DNA from: an uncultured Lachnospiraceae bacterium
Lineage (GTDB): Bacteria; Bacillota; Clostridia; Lachnospirales; Lachnospiraceae
Assembly: GCA_910577655.1 (NCBI GenBank)
Contig: CAJTOW010000027.1
Coordinates: 1-24,206 of the forward strand
Direction of reading: 5' to 3'
Length of the DNA: 24,206 nt
Of this stretch, positions 1 through 6,440 are shown one piece after another (within the stretch, counting starts at the first letter, position 1; each line of letters starts with the position of its first letter). A program made the translations under genes and the position numbers. Under the pieces are notes generated by a model. It did no database searches. It worked only from the letters and a program-made list of their open reading frames with translations, and was not told the DNA's origin.

Positions 1-24
1 TAGCGATTCTCATGGGCAGATGCC

Positions 25-65
25 GTAACAGTTCAGGGGGTATCTGAACTGTTACTACAGTTCAG
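25..65. repeat. Three-armed GTAACAGTTCAG inverted/direct repeat
   Basis: GTAACAGTTCAG (25-36) and CTGAACTGTTAC (44-55) are perfect 12-bp inverted arms separated by GGGGTAT. A third arm, ACAGTTCAG (57-65), can also pair with the middle arm. The middle arm could therefore form either of two mutually exclusive hairpins. The structure lies 85-115 nt after the DUF951 stop codon, so it could act at the 3' end of that leftward transcript, but no U-run follows. The same core (AACTGTTAC) recurs near 3457, 3570 and 19796. Confidence 0.6.
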
Positions 66-139
66 CCAGGGGGTATTCCAGAGCTGGTATTTCCGGCCCT
101 AAATAGTCAGGACTGTCTGAACCGCTGTAAAGCACAAGT

Positions 140-334
140 TCACTCTGGCTTTCTCAGTCCGCGTGTGTTCTTCTCCACCATTCTGCGCTCTACCATGATC
201 TGATGGCCGCAGCCGGTGCATTTCAGACGGAAGTCCGCGCCTACCCGCAGGATCTCCCACTCTCGGCTGCCGCAGGGGTGGGGCTTTTTCAGTTTTACGA
301 TATCGCCTACCTCAAAGTTCCATTTCTGGTCCAT
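140..334 (-). CDS. DUF951 family small protein
   Basis: A 64-residue protein matching the DUF951 family by its overall pattern: an N-terminal VGDIVKLKKPHPCG segment (Cys21) followed by a CTGC pair (Cys39, Cys42) and a basic tail. The cysteines could bind a metal; this is inference. DUF951 proteins are short, conserved in Firmicutes and of unknown function. The ATG at 334 is preceded by a strong GGGAGGG ribosome binding site about 10 nt upstream. It is the last gene of a probable leftward group with the sirtuin and the DUF2156 gene, but a 169-bp GC-rich spacer separates it from the sirtuin. The length is normal for the family. Confidence 0.9.
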   Translation of the reverse strand: MDQKWNFEVGDIVKLKKPHPCGSREWEILRVGADFRLKCTGCGHQIMVERRMVEKNTRGLRKPE

Positions 335-503
335 CCGGATCCCTCCCTATGCTGTCAGCGGGGAGACTGCCCTTTTCCCGGTCCGGCCGCTTACCGGCTC
401 CCATGCCCGGTCTCCGGTCTCCTGCCTGCTGTCCCGGCCTCTGCTCTCCGGACAGTCTCCCTGCCCCGCTCTATATTCTGTTCAACCTGTATACTCCGCT
501 TCT
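335..503 (-). other. GC-rich structured spacer between sirtuin and DUF951 genes
   Basis: This spacer is rich in CCGG tetramers. It is bracketed by a perfect 9-bp inverted repeat, GGGAGACTG (361-369) and CAGTCTCCC (453-461). I see no convincing ORF in it. If the sirtuin and DUF951 genes are co-transcribed, this would be a folded intercistronic RNA. Confidence 0.4.
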
Positions 504-1226
504 TTACAGCTCCACCACCCGGGAAAATATCTCCCCGATCTTCCCGCTAACCACCAGATCCGCCTGATTGTCCAGGGGGGTCACGGACTTGTTGATGAGC
601 ACCAGCTTCTTCCCCTGGTAATAATGGATCAGACCTACTGCCGGATAGACCGTCAGGGATGTCCCCCCGATGATAAGGACGTCGGCATGGCGGATATAGG
701 AGACGGCCGTTTCCATGGTCTTCTGGTCCAGCCCTTCCTCATAGAGAACCACATCCGGCTTGATGATGCCGCCGCATTGGCAGTGGGGCACACCTTCCTG
801 CTCCAAAATGGCATCCAGACTGTAGAACTCTCCGCACCGGGTACAGTAATTGCGGTGGATGGAGCCGTGAAGCTCCAGTACCTCTCTGCTGCCTGCCGCC
901 TGGTGGAGACCGTCAATATTCTGGGTGATCACGGCCTTTAGCTTTCCCTGCGCTTCCAGCTTTGCCAGGGCCTTGTGGGCCGCATTAGGCTCTGCCCCCT
1001 GGAAGATCATCTTATTCTTATAGAAACGGTAGAATTCCTCCGGATTCCTCTTGTAAAAGCTGTGGCTGATAATGGTCTCCGGCGGATAGTCATACTGCTG
1101 GTTGTACAGTCCATCTACGCTTCGGAAATCGGGAATTCCGCTCTCCGTGGATACCCCGGCGCCGCCGAAAAATACGATGTTGTCACTCTCTGCAATCCAC
1201 TGCCTTAACTGGTCCAGTTCCTTCAT
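504..1226 (-). CDS. cobB: NAD-dependent protein deacylase (sirtuin, Sir2/CobB type)
   Basis: This sirtuin removes acyl groups from lysine side chains using NAD+. All hallmarks are visible in 240 residues: the NAD-binding GAGVSTESGIPDFRS (22-36), TQNIDGLH (101-108), the catalytic His120 in ELHGS, a four-cysteine zinc site (Cys128, Cys131, Cys149, Cys151) and GGTSLTVYP near residue 190. By a hand alignment anchored on PNAAH, Tyr66 matches the acyl-pocket Tyr of E. coli CobB, but the partner Arg position is Tyr69. A purely desuccinylase-type pocket is therefore unlikely. The ATG at 1226 lies 4 nt after the DUF2156 stop codon, and its ribosome binding site (AAGGGGGA) sits in the last DUF2156 codons, so translation is probably coupled. 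Confidence 0.93.
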   Translation of the reverse strand: MKELDQLRQWIAESDNIVFFGGAGVSTESGIPDFRSVDGLYNQQYDYPPETIISHSFYKRNPEEFYRFYKNKMIFQGAEPNAAHKALAKLEAQGKLKAVITQNIDGLHQAAGSREVLELHGSIHRNYCTRCGEFYSLDAILEQEGVPHCQCGGIIKPDVVLYEEGLDQKTMETAVSYIRHADVLIIGGTSLTVYPAVGLIHYYQGKKLVLINKSVTPLDNQADLVVSGKIGEIFSRVVEL

Positions 1227-1230
1227 ATAA

Positions 1231-2157
1231 TTAATTATCCCCCTTAAAATTCTTCTGCATCACCAGGTACTTCCGCGCAAACCCGCAGGGATTGTACGAC
1301 ATTTTTGCCTTGCGCAGCCCCTCCTGCCCCAGGTCATCCTCCCGGTTCACCAGCTTCACGTCCGGGAACTCATGAACCAGAAACTGCTGGTTGATGAACT
1401 GGTACAGCCCCCGTATCTCCGGGTTGGCTTTCTCGATGTGGATAATCGCCATATCCTCATAGGAATTGTAGCTTCCCATGGTAAATGCCTCCAGCCTCCC
1501 GTCTATGAAGACTCCCGCCATGCGCACATGGAGCTGGGAACAGTTTTTCAGGATCTCGTGGATGCCCTCCACCTCGTAGTCCAGGTGATCCTCCACATCA
1601 TCGCCCTTCTGCTCCCTCCACTTGTCCAGGAATTTCCATACGCCATCACGGTCCGAACAGCACAGCCGCCGGTACTCATACCGCCCTTCATAATCCCGCA
1701 GAAATGCGTTCAGATGGTTCTTCTTCTTGTGAAGCTTCTTTCCGGAAAGCTTGCGCAGGGCATCGCCGTCATACAGATAATCCTTCAGATCCTCCTGCTC
1801 CACCACCTCAAAATCCGGAGACTCTTTCAGATGAAGCTGTTCCACCGCTGCCTCATCCGCCAGATAGATCTTGAACGGAAGCTTCAGTACCTTATTGAAA
1901 TATTCCACCATTTCATAAAAATAATGCTCCAGATCCTCCTCCCGGCAGATGGGCATAGCGCTGTGCTTGACGCCATTCTCCTCCATCAGCCACTGGATCG
2001 CCTTGTCATCACTGATGGCCAGCTGAACCTGATAATAATCCCGCCATATAAAACTGTCCAGAAATACACTGTCGCAGGTCTTATTGGGTCTCTGGCAGAA
2101 AAATCCTGACAATCTCTCAAAATCAGAAGCCTTCACTGGTCTGAATTCCAAATTCAT
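1231..2157 (-). CDS. DUF2156 (LPG-synthase C-terminal-like, GNAT-fold) protein
   Basis: A 308-residue protein resembling the DUF2156 / phosphatidylglycerol lysyltransferase C-terminal family, which has a double acetyltransferase-like fold. Supporting motifs are the basic stretch KKLHKKKNHLNAF (140-152), IEKANPEIRGLYQFINQQF (241-259) and NREDDLGQEGLRKAKMSYNP (271-290), all typical of the family. It has no transmembrane flippase domain, so it is a stand-alone soluble form. The true substrate is unknown; aminoacyl or acyl transfer is only a family-based guess. The gene is first in a leftward group with the sirtuin. Upstream lie an AAAGGA ribosome binding site, a long leader of about 235 nt and a good sigma-A promoter at 2400-2428. 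Confidence 0.85.
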   Translation of the reverse strand: MNLEFRPVKASDFERLSGFFCQRPNKTCDSVFLDSFIWRDYYQVQLAISDDKAIQWLMEENGVKHSAMPICREEDLEHYFYEMVEYFNKVLKLPFKIYLADEAAVEQLHLKESPDFEVVEQEDLKDYLYDGDALRKLSGKKLHKKKNHLNAFLRDYEGRYEYRRLCCSDRDGVWKFLDKWREQKGDDVEDHLDYEVEGIHEILKNCSQLHVRMAGVFIDGRLEAFTMGSYNSYEDMAIIHIEKANPEIRGLYQFINQQFLVHEFPDVKLVNREDDLGQEGLRKAKMSYNPCGFARKYLVMQKNFKGDN

Positions 2158-2309
2158 ATTATAAAGTATCCTTTCCTTCTGCTGAAATCTTTCTGTAAAA
2201 TGTTTCCGTCATAAATATATTCCCGCGGCCATTCCCCCCGCACCCGCCCATTTCCTGAGAAGATTCACCTGCTTCGCAGAAACGGCCACAAGCAATTATA
2301 AAATACTAC

Positions 2310-2380
2310 CCAAAGACTCCATGCGCCCAGCAAATCAATGCACCACCAATGAATGGAAAAGGGATTACTATGAGCCTTGG
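2310..2380 (-). repeat. Leader element, copy 1 (shared with rarA leader)
   Basis: The block 2317-2355 matches 19574-19611: CTCCATGCGCCCAGCA is identical over 16 bp and CCACCAATGAATG is identical over 13 bp, with a variable 9-10 bp middle. Outer arms CCAAAGACTCCAT (2310-2322) and ATGAGCCTTGG (2370-2380) can pair with one wobble and small bulges, closing a stem around the block. It lies in the leader of the DUF2156 transcript, downstream of the promoter at 2400-2428. Function is unknown. Confidence 0.6.
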
Positions 2381-2399
2381 ACTACCACTTCTATCGTTT

Positions 2400-2428
2400 A
2401 GTATACACTAATTGGGTAATTTTTACAA
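2400..2428 (-). promoter_or_regulatory. Sigma-A promoter for DUF2156-sirtuin-DUF951
   Basis: On the leftward strand: TTGTAA (2423-2428), a 17-bp spacer and TATACT (2400-2405). The predicted transcription start is near 2393. The motif GTGAATAGTAAC ends exactly 39 bp upstream of the -35. The rarA promoter has the same -10 and the same upstream spacing. Confidence 0.6.
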
Positions 2429-2467
2429 TCATTCAGGCAAGCCTGCCATTTTGAAGCATCTTGAGGT

Positions 2468-2534
2468 GTTACTATTCACGGGGCACATCTTCTTGTCCGG
2501 CTACGCCAGACAAGAAGCATGAGGCATCCGCCCG
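2468..2534. repeat. 67-bp hairpin element, copy A (GTTACTATTCAC head)
   Basis: The element begins GTTACTATTCACGGGG and ends CCCG. Between these lies a hairpin: CTTCTTGTC (2489-2497) pairs perfectly with GACAAGAAG (2509-2517), with a GGC-TAC-GCC tip after one mismatch. CGGG (2479-2482) can pair with CCCG (2531-2534). A second element of exactly the same length and layout lies at 19800-19866, with different stem sequence. No ORF is inside. Confidence 0.55.
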
Positions 2535-2558
2535 ATGTAGAAAACTGTAACCCTGGAG

Positions 2559-3431
2559 TTACTGTTCATTATTTTTCAGCACACAGCAATCATACACATC
2601 CCCACGCCTGTTAGACAAAGACGGTATCTTTCTACGCACCTCCTCCAGATAATCCAGGTCAATTTCCCCAAAAATCACTCCCGGTTTATCCTGGGCCCTG
2701 GAAAGAATTGTTCCCCAGGGATCCACAATCATACTGTTGCCATTGGCCTCATACCTTGGCTTAACCCCTGTCTGTCCGGCCGCCACCATATAGCAGCCAT
2801 TCTCTATAGCCCTGGCCCGCAGCAGCGCCTCCCAGTGGTCCTTACCCGTAGGTCTTGTAAAATTCGCGGGCAGGAACATTACCTGAGCCCCCTCCAGGGC
2901 CATGCACCGGAACAATTCAGGGAAACGCAGGTCATAGCAGATGGCAAATCCCAGCCTTCCAAGCTCCGTATCCACCACCACGGTTTCCTTTCCGGGGCGT
3001 ATCCGCTCGGACTCATTGCAGACTGTCCCGTCTGGCAGCGTCACATCAAAGGTGTGGATTTTCCGGTATTTCGCCAGGATATCCCCCTTCGGGCCAAGGA
3101 GGATACTGGTGTTATAAGCCCGCCTGCGGCTGGCGGCAAAACCGTCCCCCGGCTCCCCGGCCGGAATCCGCTCCCGGAAGCTGCCGCTGTGGATATAGAT
3201 CCCATACTCTCTGGCCTGCTTCATCAGGATCTCTGTTGTGTATCCGGGGATGTCTTCCTCATCTCCCCCTTCTCCCACATTCCGCCCAATCAGATTCATA
3301 TCCTCCGGCAGAGCAGCCAGCACCGCGCCGCCCTCCGCCGCCTGCCGGATAAATCGACGGATTTCTTCTATATTATGTTCCTTATTATTCTGGGTATCCA
3401 GCTGTACTGCGGCTACCTTGTATTTTCTCAT
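2559..3431 (-). CDS. Carbon-nitrogen hydrolase (Nit1/Nit2-type amidase)
   Basis: A cytoplasmic nitrilase-superfamily amidase. The triad is readable: Glu43 (LPED), Lys124 (KYRKIH) and Cys165 (ICYDLRFPE). The YRKIH-x-FDV and CYDLRFPELFR contexts are those of the Nit branch (deaminated-glutathione amidase and omega-amidase), so a repair or clean-up role on alpha-keto acid amides is likely. The exact substrate is not decided by sequence. I start at the ATG at 3431 (290 residues, MRKYKVAAVQLD), because GGAGG lies 5 nt upstream and family members begin there. An in-frame ATG 27 nt earlier would place the ribosome binding site inside the gene. The stop codon region (GAACAGTAAC) resembles the GTGAATAGTAAC motif found elsewhere in the window. 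Confidence 0.92.
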   Translation of the reverse strand: MRKYKVAAVQLDTQNNKEHNIEEIRRFIRQAAEGGAVLAALPEDMNLIGRNVGEGGDEEDIPGYTTEILMKQAREYGIYIHSGSFRERIPAGEPGDGFAASRRRAYNTSILLGPKGDILAKYRKIHTFDVTLPDGTVCNESERIRPGKETVVVDTELGRLGFAICYDLRFPELFRCMALEGAQVMFLPANFTRPTGKDHWEALLRARAIENGCYMVAAGQTGVKPRYEANGNSMIVDPWGTILSRAQDKPGVIFGEIDLDYLEEVRRKIPSLSNRRGDVYDCCVLKNNEQ

Positions 3432-3495
3432 ATTATCCTCCTGACTTTTAAGCGGCAACTGTTACGAATAACCACTAATCTTTTTGTGTATAGGA

Positions 3496-3524
3496 TTGAA
3501 AATCCCATGAACTTACGTTACAAT
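3496..3524 (+). promoter_or_regulatory. Sigma-A promoter for the DUF4317 gene
   Basis: TTGAAA (3496-3501), a 17-bp spacer and TACAAT (3519-3524). The predicted start is near 3531, giving a leader of about 95 nt. AACTGTTAC repeats lie on both sides: GCAACTGTTAC (3455-3465) upstream and CTGAACTGTTAC (3570-3581) in the leader. The second sits in the loop of a GCCTG/CAGGC hairpin. Confidence 0.6.
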
Positions 3525-3625
3525 AAATTATCTGTTTTGTACGGTCACTCCATTGAAGCGCAGGCCTGTCTGAACTGTTACCAGGCTACTGCATAAATAC
3601 ATACAATAAAGGAGCTTTTCCAACC

Positions 3626-4774
3626 ATGATCAAAAAAGAAATATCTGAACTCAAACGGCTTTTTACTCCCTCCAACTGCGCCATCAGCCGGATCTGCGGC
3701 TGCTACGTGGATGGAGAAAAGGATAAGAAAACAAGAATTAAAGAAGCATTTCTTTCTCTTCCCGAGGAGGACATGTTCAAGTATTTTGAGATTTTCCGCA
3801 AATGCCTGTCCGGCAGCTTCGGGAAAAATCTGCTGAACCTGGATTTCCCCCTGGACTCGGAGAAGGAAGGCGGCACCCAGGAATTCCTGCTGCAGCTGCG
3901 AAACAGCCAGCTAAAGGACGACGAGCTGCTGAACACCTTCTACGACCGGATCATCGAGACCTACGAGTACACCGGCAACTATCTGATCCTGGTGATCCAC
4001 GGAATCTACGACATCCCCGGCAAAACCTCCGACGGTCTCGATATGGACGATGCCTCCGAGGAGGTGTACAATCATATACTCTGCTGCATCTGTCCTGTAG
4101 AGCTGTCCAAACCGGGCCTCAGCTACCATGAACTGGACAATACCTTTGGCAACCGGGTCCGGGACTGGGTGGTGGGCATGCCGGATCTGGGCTTTCTGTT
4201 CCCGGCCTTCAATGACCGTTCCACAGATTTGCACAGCACACTGTACTATTCGAAAAATGCCAACGATCTCCACGATGTTTTCATCGACCAGATGCTTGGC
4301 TGTCCTCTGCCCCTGGCCGCCGGCATCCAGAAGGAATCCTTCCAGGCCATCATTGCCGAGACCCTGGGGGCGGACTGCGACTACGAGACCGTGAAGGCAA
4401 TCCATGAGAATCTGGCCGAGATGGTGGAAGAGTCCAAAGACGCCCCGGAACCCCTGGTCCTGGACAAGTACCAGGTCAAATCTCTCCTTGCCGACAGCGG
4501 CGTGGAGGAAGAACAGCTCCAGGAATTTGACAAACATTTCGACGAAGCTGCCGGTGAGAAGGCCGAGATCTACGCCGCCAATATCGTCAATCCCCGCTCC
4601 TTTGAGGTGAAAACCGCTGACGTAATCATCAAGGTGAGTCCTGACCGGGCCGACCTGGTGGAGACCCGGGAAATCGACGGACGCCCTTGTCTGGTCATCG
4701 CCATCGACGGCGGAGTGGAGGTCAATGGGATCATGGTGAAGCCCGGGAACCATCCGGAAACGGAAAGGGAATAA
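3626..4774 (+). CDS. DUF4317 family protein
   Basis: A 382-residue soluble protein matching DUF4317, a family of unknown function found mainly in Clostridia. The recognisable part is the N-terminus (ISELKRLFTPSNCAISRICG, residues 5-24), followed by a mid-section rich in acidic residues and a C-terminal segment of beta-like character. No catalytic motif, signal peptide or membrane segment is evident. An AAAGGAG ribosome binding site at 3608-3614 supports the ATG at 3626, and a clear sigma-A promoter lies at 3496-3524. It is monocistronic: the next gene converges on it only 34 nt away. Codons are G/C-rich in the third position, like its neighbours. The family assignment is good; nothing can be said of its role. 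Confidence 0.88.
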   Translation: MIKKEISELKRLFTPSNCAISRICGCYVDGEKDKKTRIKEAFLSLPEEDMFKYFEIFRKCLSGSFGKNLLNLDFPLDSEKEGGTQEFLLQLRNSQLKDDELLNTFYDRIIETYEYTGNYLILVIHGIYDIPGKTSDGLDMDDASEEVYNHILCCICPVELSKPGLSYHELDNTFGNRVRDWVVGMPDLGFLFPAFNDRSTDLHSTLYYSKNANDLHDVFIDQMLGCPLPLAAGIQKESFQAIIAETLGADCDYETVKAIHENLAEMVEESKDAPEPLVLDKYQVKSLLADSGVEEEQLQEFDKHFDEAAGEKAEIYAANIVNPRSFEVKTADVIIKVSPDRADLVETREIDGRPCLVIAIDGGVEVNGIMVKPGNHPETERE

Positions 4775-4786
4775 CGGTTCCCTTTC
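4763..4786. terminator. Hairpin spanning the DUF4317 stop codon
   Basis: GAAAGGGAA (4763-4771) and TTCCCTTTC (4778-4786) form a perfect 9-bp stem whose 6-nt loop contains the TAA stop codon. There is no U-run on either side, so intrinsic termination is uncertain. It may serve the convergent DUF4317 and MATE transcripts. Confidence 0.35.
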
Positions 4787-4808
4787 TATAGCCGGAGTCG
4801 CTGTTGGT

Positions 4809-6143
4809 TTAGGGGTTCTTATTCCTCCGCACATAAAAGTAGTACGGCACCTCCACCATCAGCATCACGCTCCACCCCACCGCGCAGGCAAAAGCCACTC
4901 CATAGATGCCTACCCGGGGTACCAGAATCCAGGTGGCAATGACCCGCAGGGAGGTCTGGATGAAGGTCCCAAGCAGCGTCATTTTCATCATGCCCATGCC
5001 CCGGTAGAAGCCCTGGAACCCATTGGTGAATCCGGGATAAATATAGAAAAAGGCCATGGTTCCCAGGTACTGGCTCCCCAGAAGGATAATAGCCCGTGCA
5101 TTCTCCCCGGTGACAAAAAGACCTACGATCCCCCGCCGCAGCAGCAGTACCACACTGCAGATGCACAGCCAGTAGCAAAGCTCCAGCATCAGCCCTTTCC
5201 GGAAGCCCTCCCGCAGCCGGTCATACTGCTTCGCTCCCCGGTTCTGGGCCACGAAGGTGGTAATGCCGTGGGAGATGCTCTGCTCCGGCATGCAGGCAAA
5301 GTCATCCACCCGGTTCACCGCATTGAAGGCGGCAATGGCATCCACCCCCAGGGTGTTGACGGAGCCCTGGATCAGGAGCTTGCCCACCGGCTGGCAGGAC
5401 TGCTGCAGGGCTGTGACCGAACCGTATTGCAGGGTCATTTTCAGCAGGCCCCGGTCCATGTGGAAATCCCCGGGCCCAAGCTGCAGATAGGGGATGTGCC
5501 GGTACACATACCAGATGGACAGTCCTGCGGACACTGCCTCCGCGACGACCGTAGTCACCGCCGAGCAGACGATGCCAAACCCCAGTCCGCCAATGAAGAT
5601 CAGGTCCAGGATACCGTTGAGCACGGAGGAAAACATCAGGAATTTCAGCGGTGTCTTCGAATCGCCCACACTTTTTAAGGCCGAGGCCAGGGCATTGTAA
5701 AAATAGGTAAAGGGCGCCCCCAGAAAGATGATCCGCAGATATACGCTGGTCATCTCCATCAGCTCCCGGGGCACATTCAGAACCCCCAGAAGCGCCGGGG
5801 TACATACCACACCTGCCGCTACCACGGCCAGGGAAAAGTAAAGGCCGAAAAGTACAGCCGTGGACATTTCCCGTTTCAGCTTCCCATACTCTCCGGCGCC
5901 GAAAAATTCACTCATCAGGACTCCGGCGCCCATACAGATGCCGGAGATCCCCAGAATCACAATATTCATCACCGGGGCCGCCATGCCCTCTGCCGCAAGG
6001 GCCTCCTTGCCGATGAACCGTCCGGCGATGATGGAGTCCACCGCATTGTAGGTCAGCTGGAAGATATTACCAAGGATCAGGGGCACCGAGTACCGGACCA
6101 GATGCCGGGTGATGCCGCCTTCTGTCATATTGACTGCTGCCAT
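4809..6143 (-). CDS. MATE family efflux transporter
   Basis: A 444-residue inner-membrane antiporter of the multidrug and toxin extrusion family, expected to export cationic or amphipathic compounds using Na+ or H+. The start (TEGGITRHLVRYSVPLILGN), the NAVDSIIAGRFIG segment at about residues 33-45 and GAPFTYFYNALASALKSVGDSKTPL near 140-165 are typical MATE landmarks. Hydrophobic segments fit the usual 12 helices and the length is normal. The ribosome binding site is weak, and a start five codons later cannot be excluded. It is transcribed alone. Upstream are the terminators of the peptide-transport operon; downstream it converges with DUF4317. The substrate is unknown. Confidence 0.92.
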   Translation of the reverse strand: MAAVNMTEGGITRHLVRYSVPLILGNIFQLTYNAVDSIIAGRFIGKEALAAEGMAAPVMNIVILGISGICMGAGVLMSEFFGAGEYGKLKREMSTAVLFGLYFSLAVVAAGVVCTPALLGVLNVPRELMEMTSVYLRIIFLGAPFTYFYNALASALKSVGDSKTPLKFLMFSSVLNGILDLIFIGGLGFGIVCSAVTTVVAEAVSAGLSIWYVYRHIPYLQLGPGDFHMDRGLLKMTLQYGSVTALQQSCQPVGKLLIQGSVNTLGVDAIAAFNAVNRVDDFACMPEQSISHGITTFVAQNRGAKQYDRLREGFRKGLMLELCYWLCICSVVLLLRRGIVGLFVTGENARAIILLGSQYLGTMAFFYIYPGFTNGFQGFYRGMGMMKMTLLGTFIQTSLRVIATWILVPRVGIYGVAFACAVGWSVMLMVEVPYYFYVRRNKNP

Positions 6144-6261
6144 ATTGTCACTTAATCTTCTTTCTGATCATCTGTTTTTGAGAAAACACGCTCTACTGAA
6201 ACAGGAAATATAATTCTCTGAAATTTCATAGAGTTTTAAATCATTCATAATTATCTCCGGT

Positions 6262-6293
6262 AAAGAAAAGGGCGATCACAATGACCACCCTTT
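6262..6293 (-). terminator. Second candidate terminator after the Opp-M28 operon
   Basis: Reading leftward, AAAGGG (6288-6293) pairs with CCCTTT (6267-6272), with a short inner TCA/TGA pairing, and the stem runs into TTTTCTTT. It is about 150 nt beyond the last stop codon and would back up the terminator at 6384-6410. Confidence 0.45.
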
Positions 6294-6383
6294 GATTTTA
6301 AAGCTTTCCACTATCTGGCAGAAACTCTCCTGATGATGGTCTCCCATCTCTGCTTTTATTATATGTTTTTCCGAAACATATGT

Positions 6384-6410
6384 CAATAAAAATCCCACCC
6401 TTCCTGTGGG
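6384..6410 (-). terminator. Intrinsic terminator of the Opp-M28 operon
   Basis: Reading leftward, CCCAC (6406-6410) and GTGGG (6394-6398) form a stem with a 7-nt loop, followed by ATTTTTATT. It begins about 30 nt after the stop codon of the last M28 gene. Confidence 0.55.
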
Positions 6411-6440
6411 CGCTTTTCCTTCGAGGCCGTTACGAAACGG

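Larger units (their letters stand above)
2158..2558. other. 401-bp intergenic region upstream of the DUF2156 gene
   Basis: No gene is visible. In leftward order it holds a 67-bp hairpin element (2468-2534), a promoter (2400-2428), a leader block shared with rarA (2310-2380) and then about 150 nt of leader. The leader includes a small hairpin, CTGC-TTC-GCAG, at 2269-2279 and a C-rich run near 2235 (G-rich in the transcript). An isolated TATAAT near 2300 on the leftward strand lacks a matching -35. Confidence 0.6.
6144..6440. other. 297-bp AT-rich spacer with several hairpins
   Basis: The spacer between the end of the Opp operon and the MATE start. It holds two candidate leftward terminators (listed separately), a CCGTT-TCGT-AACGG hairpin directly after the M28 stop (6427-6440), and a perfect inverted repeat ATATGTTT/AAACATAT with a 5-nt loop (6361-6381). 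The MATE promoter must lie in 6144-6260, but I could not pick convincing hexamers. Confidence 0.5.

Noticed and set aside
2489..2517. Intrinsic terminator of the amidase gene
   Set aside because: The 9-bp stem is strong, but no U-run follows on the leftward strand (it is followed by ATGTGCC), and the element recurs elsewhere as a promoter-linked repeat.
2468..2534. Integron attC site, suggested by a GTT head and an imperfect hairpin of variable sequence
   Set aside because: The head is GTTACTA, not the GTTRRRY core, no complementary RYYYAAC end is present, and no integrase or cassette array is nearby.
3911..4834. Long leftward reading frame of 307 codons opposite DUF4317
   Set aside because: It is the complement of a well-supported gene and its composition does not resemble any protein family.
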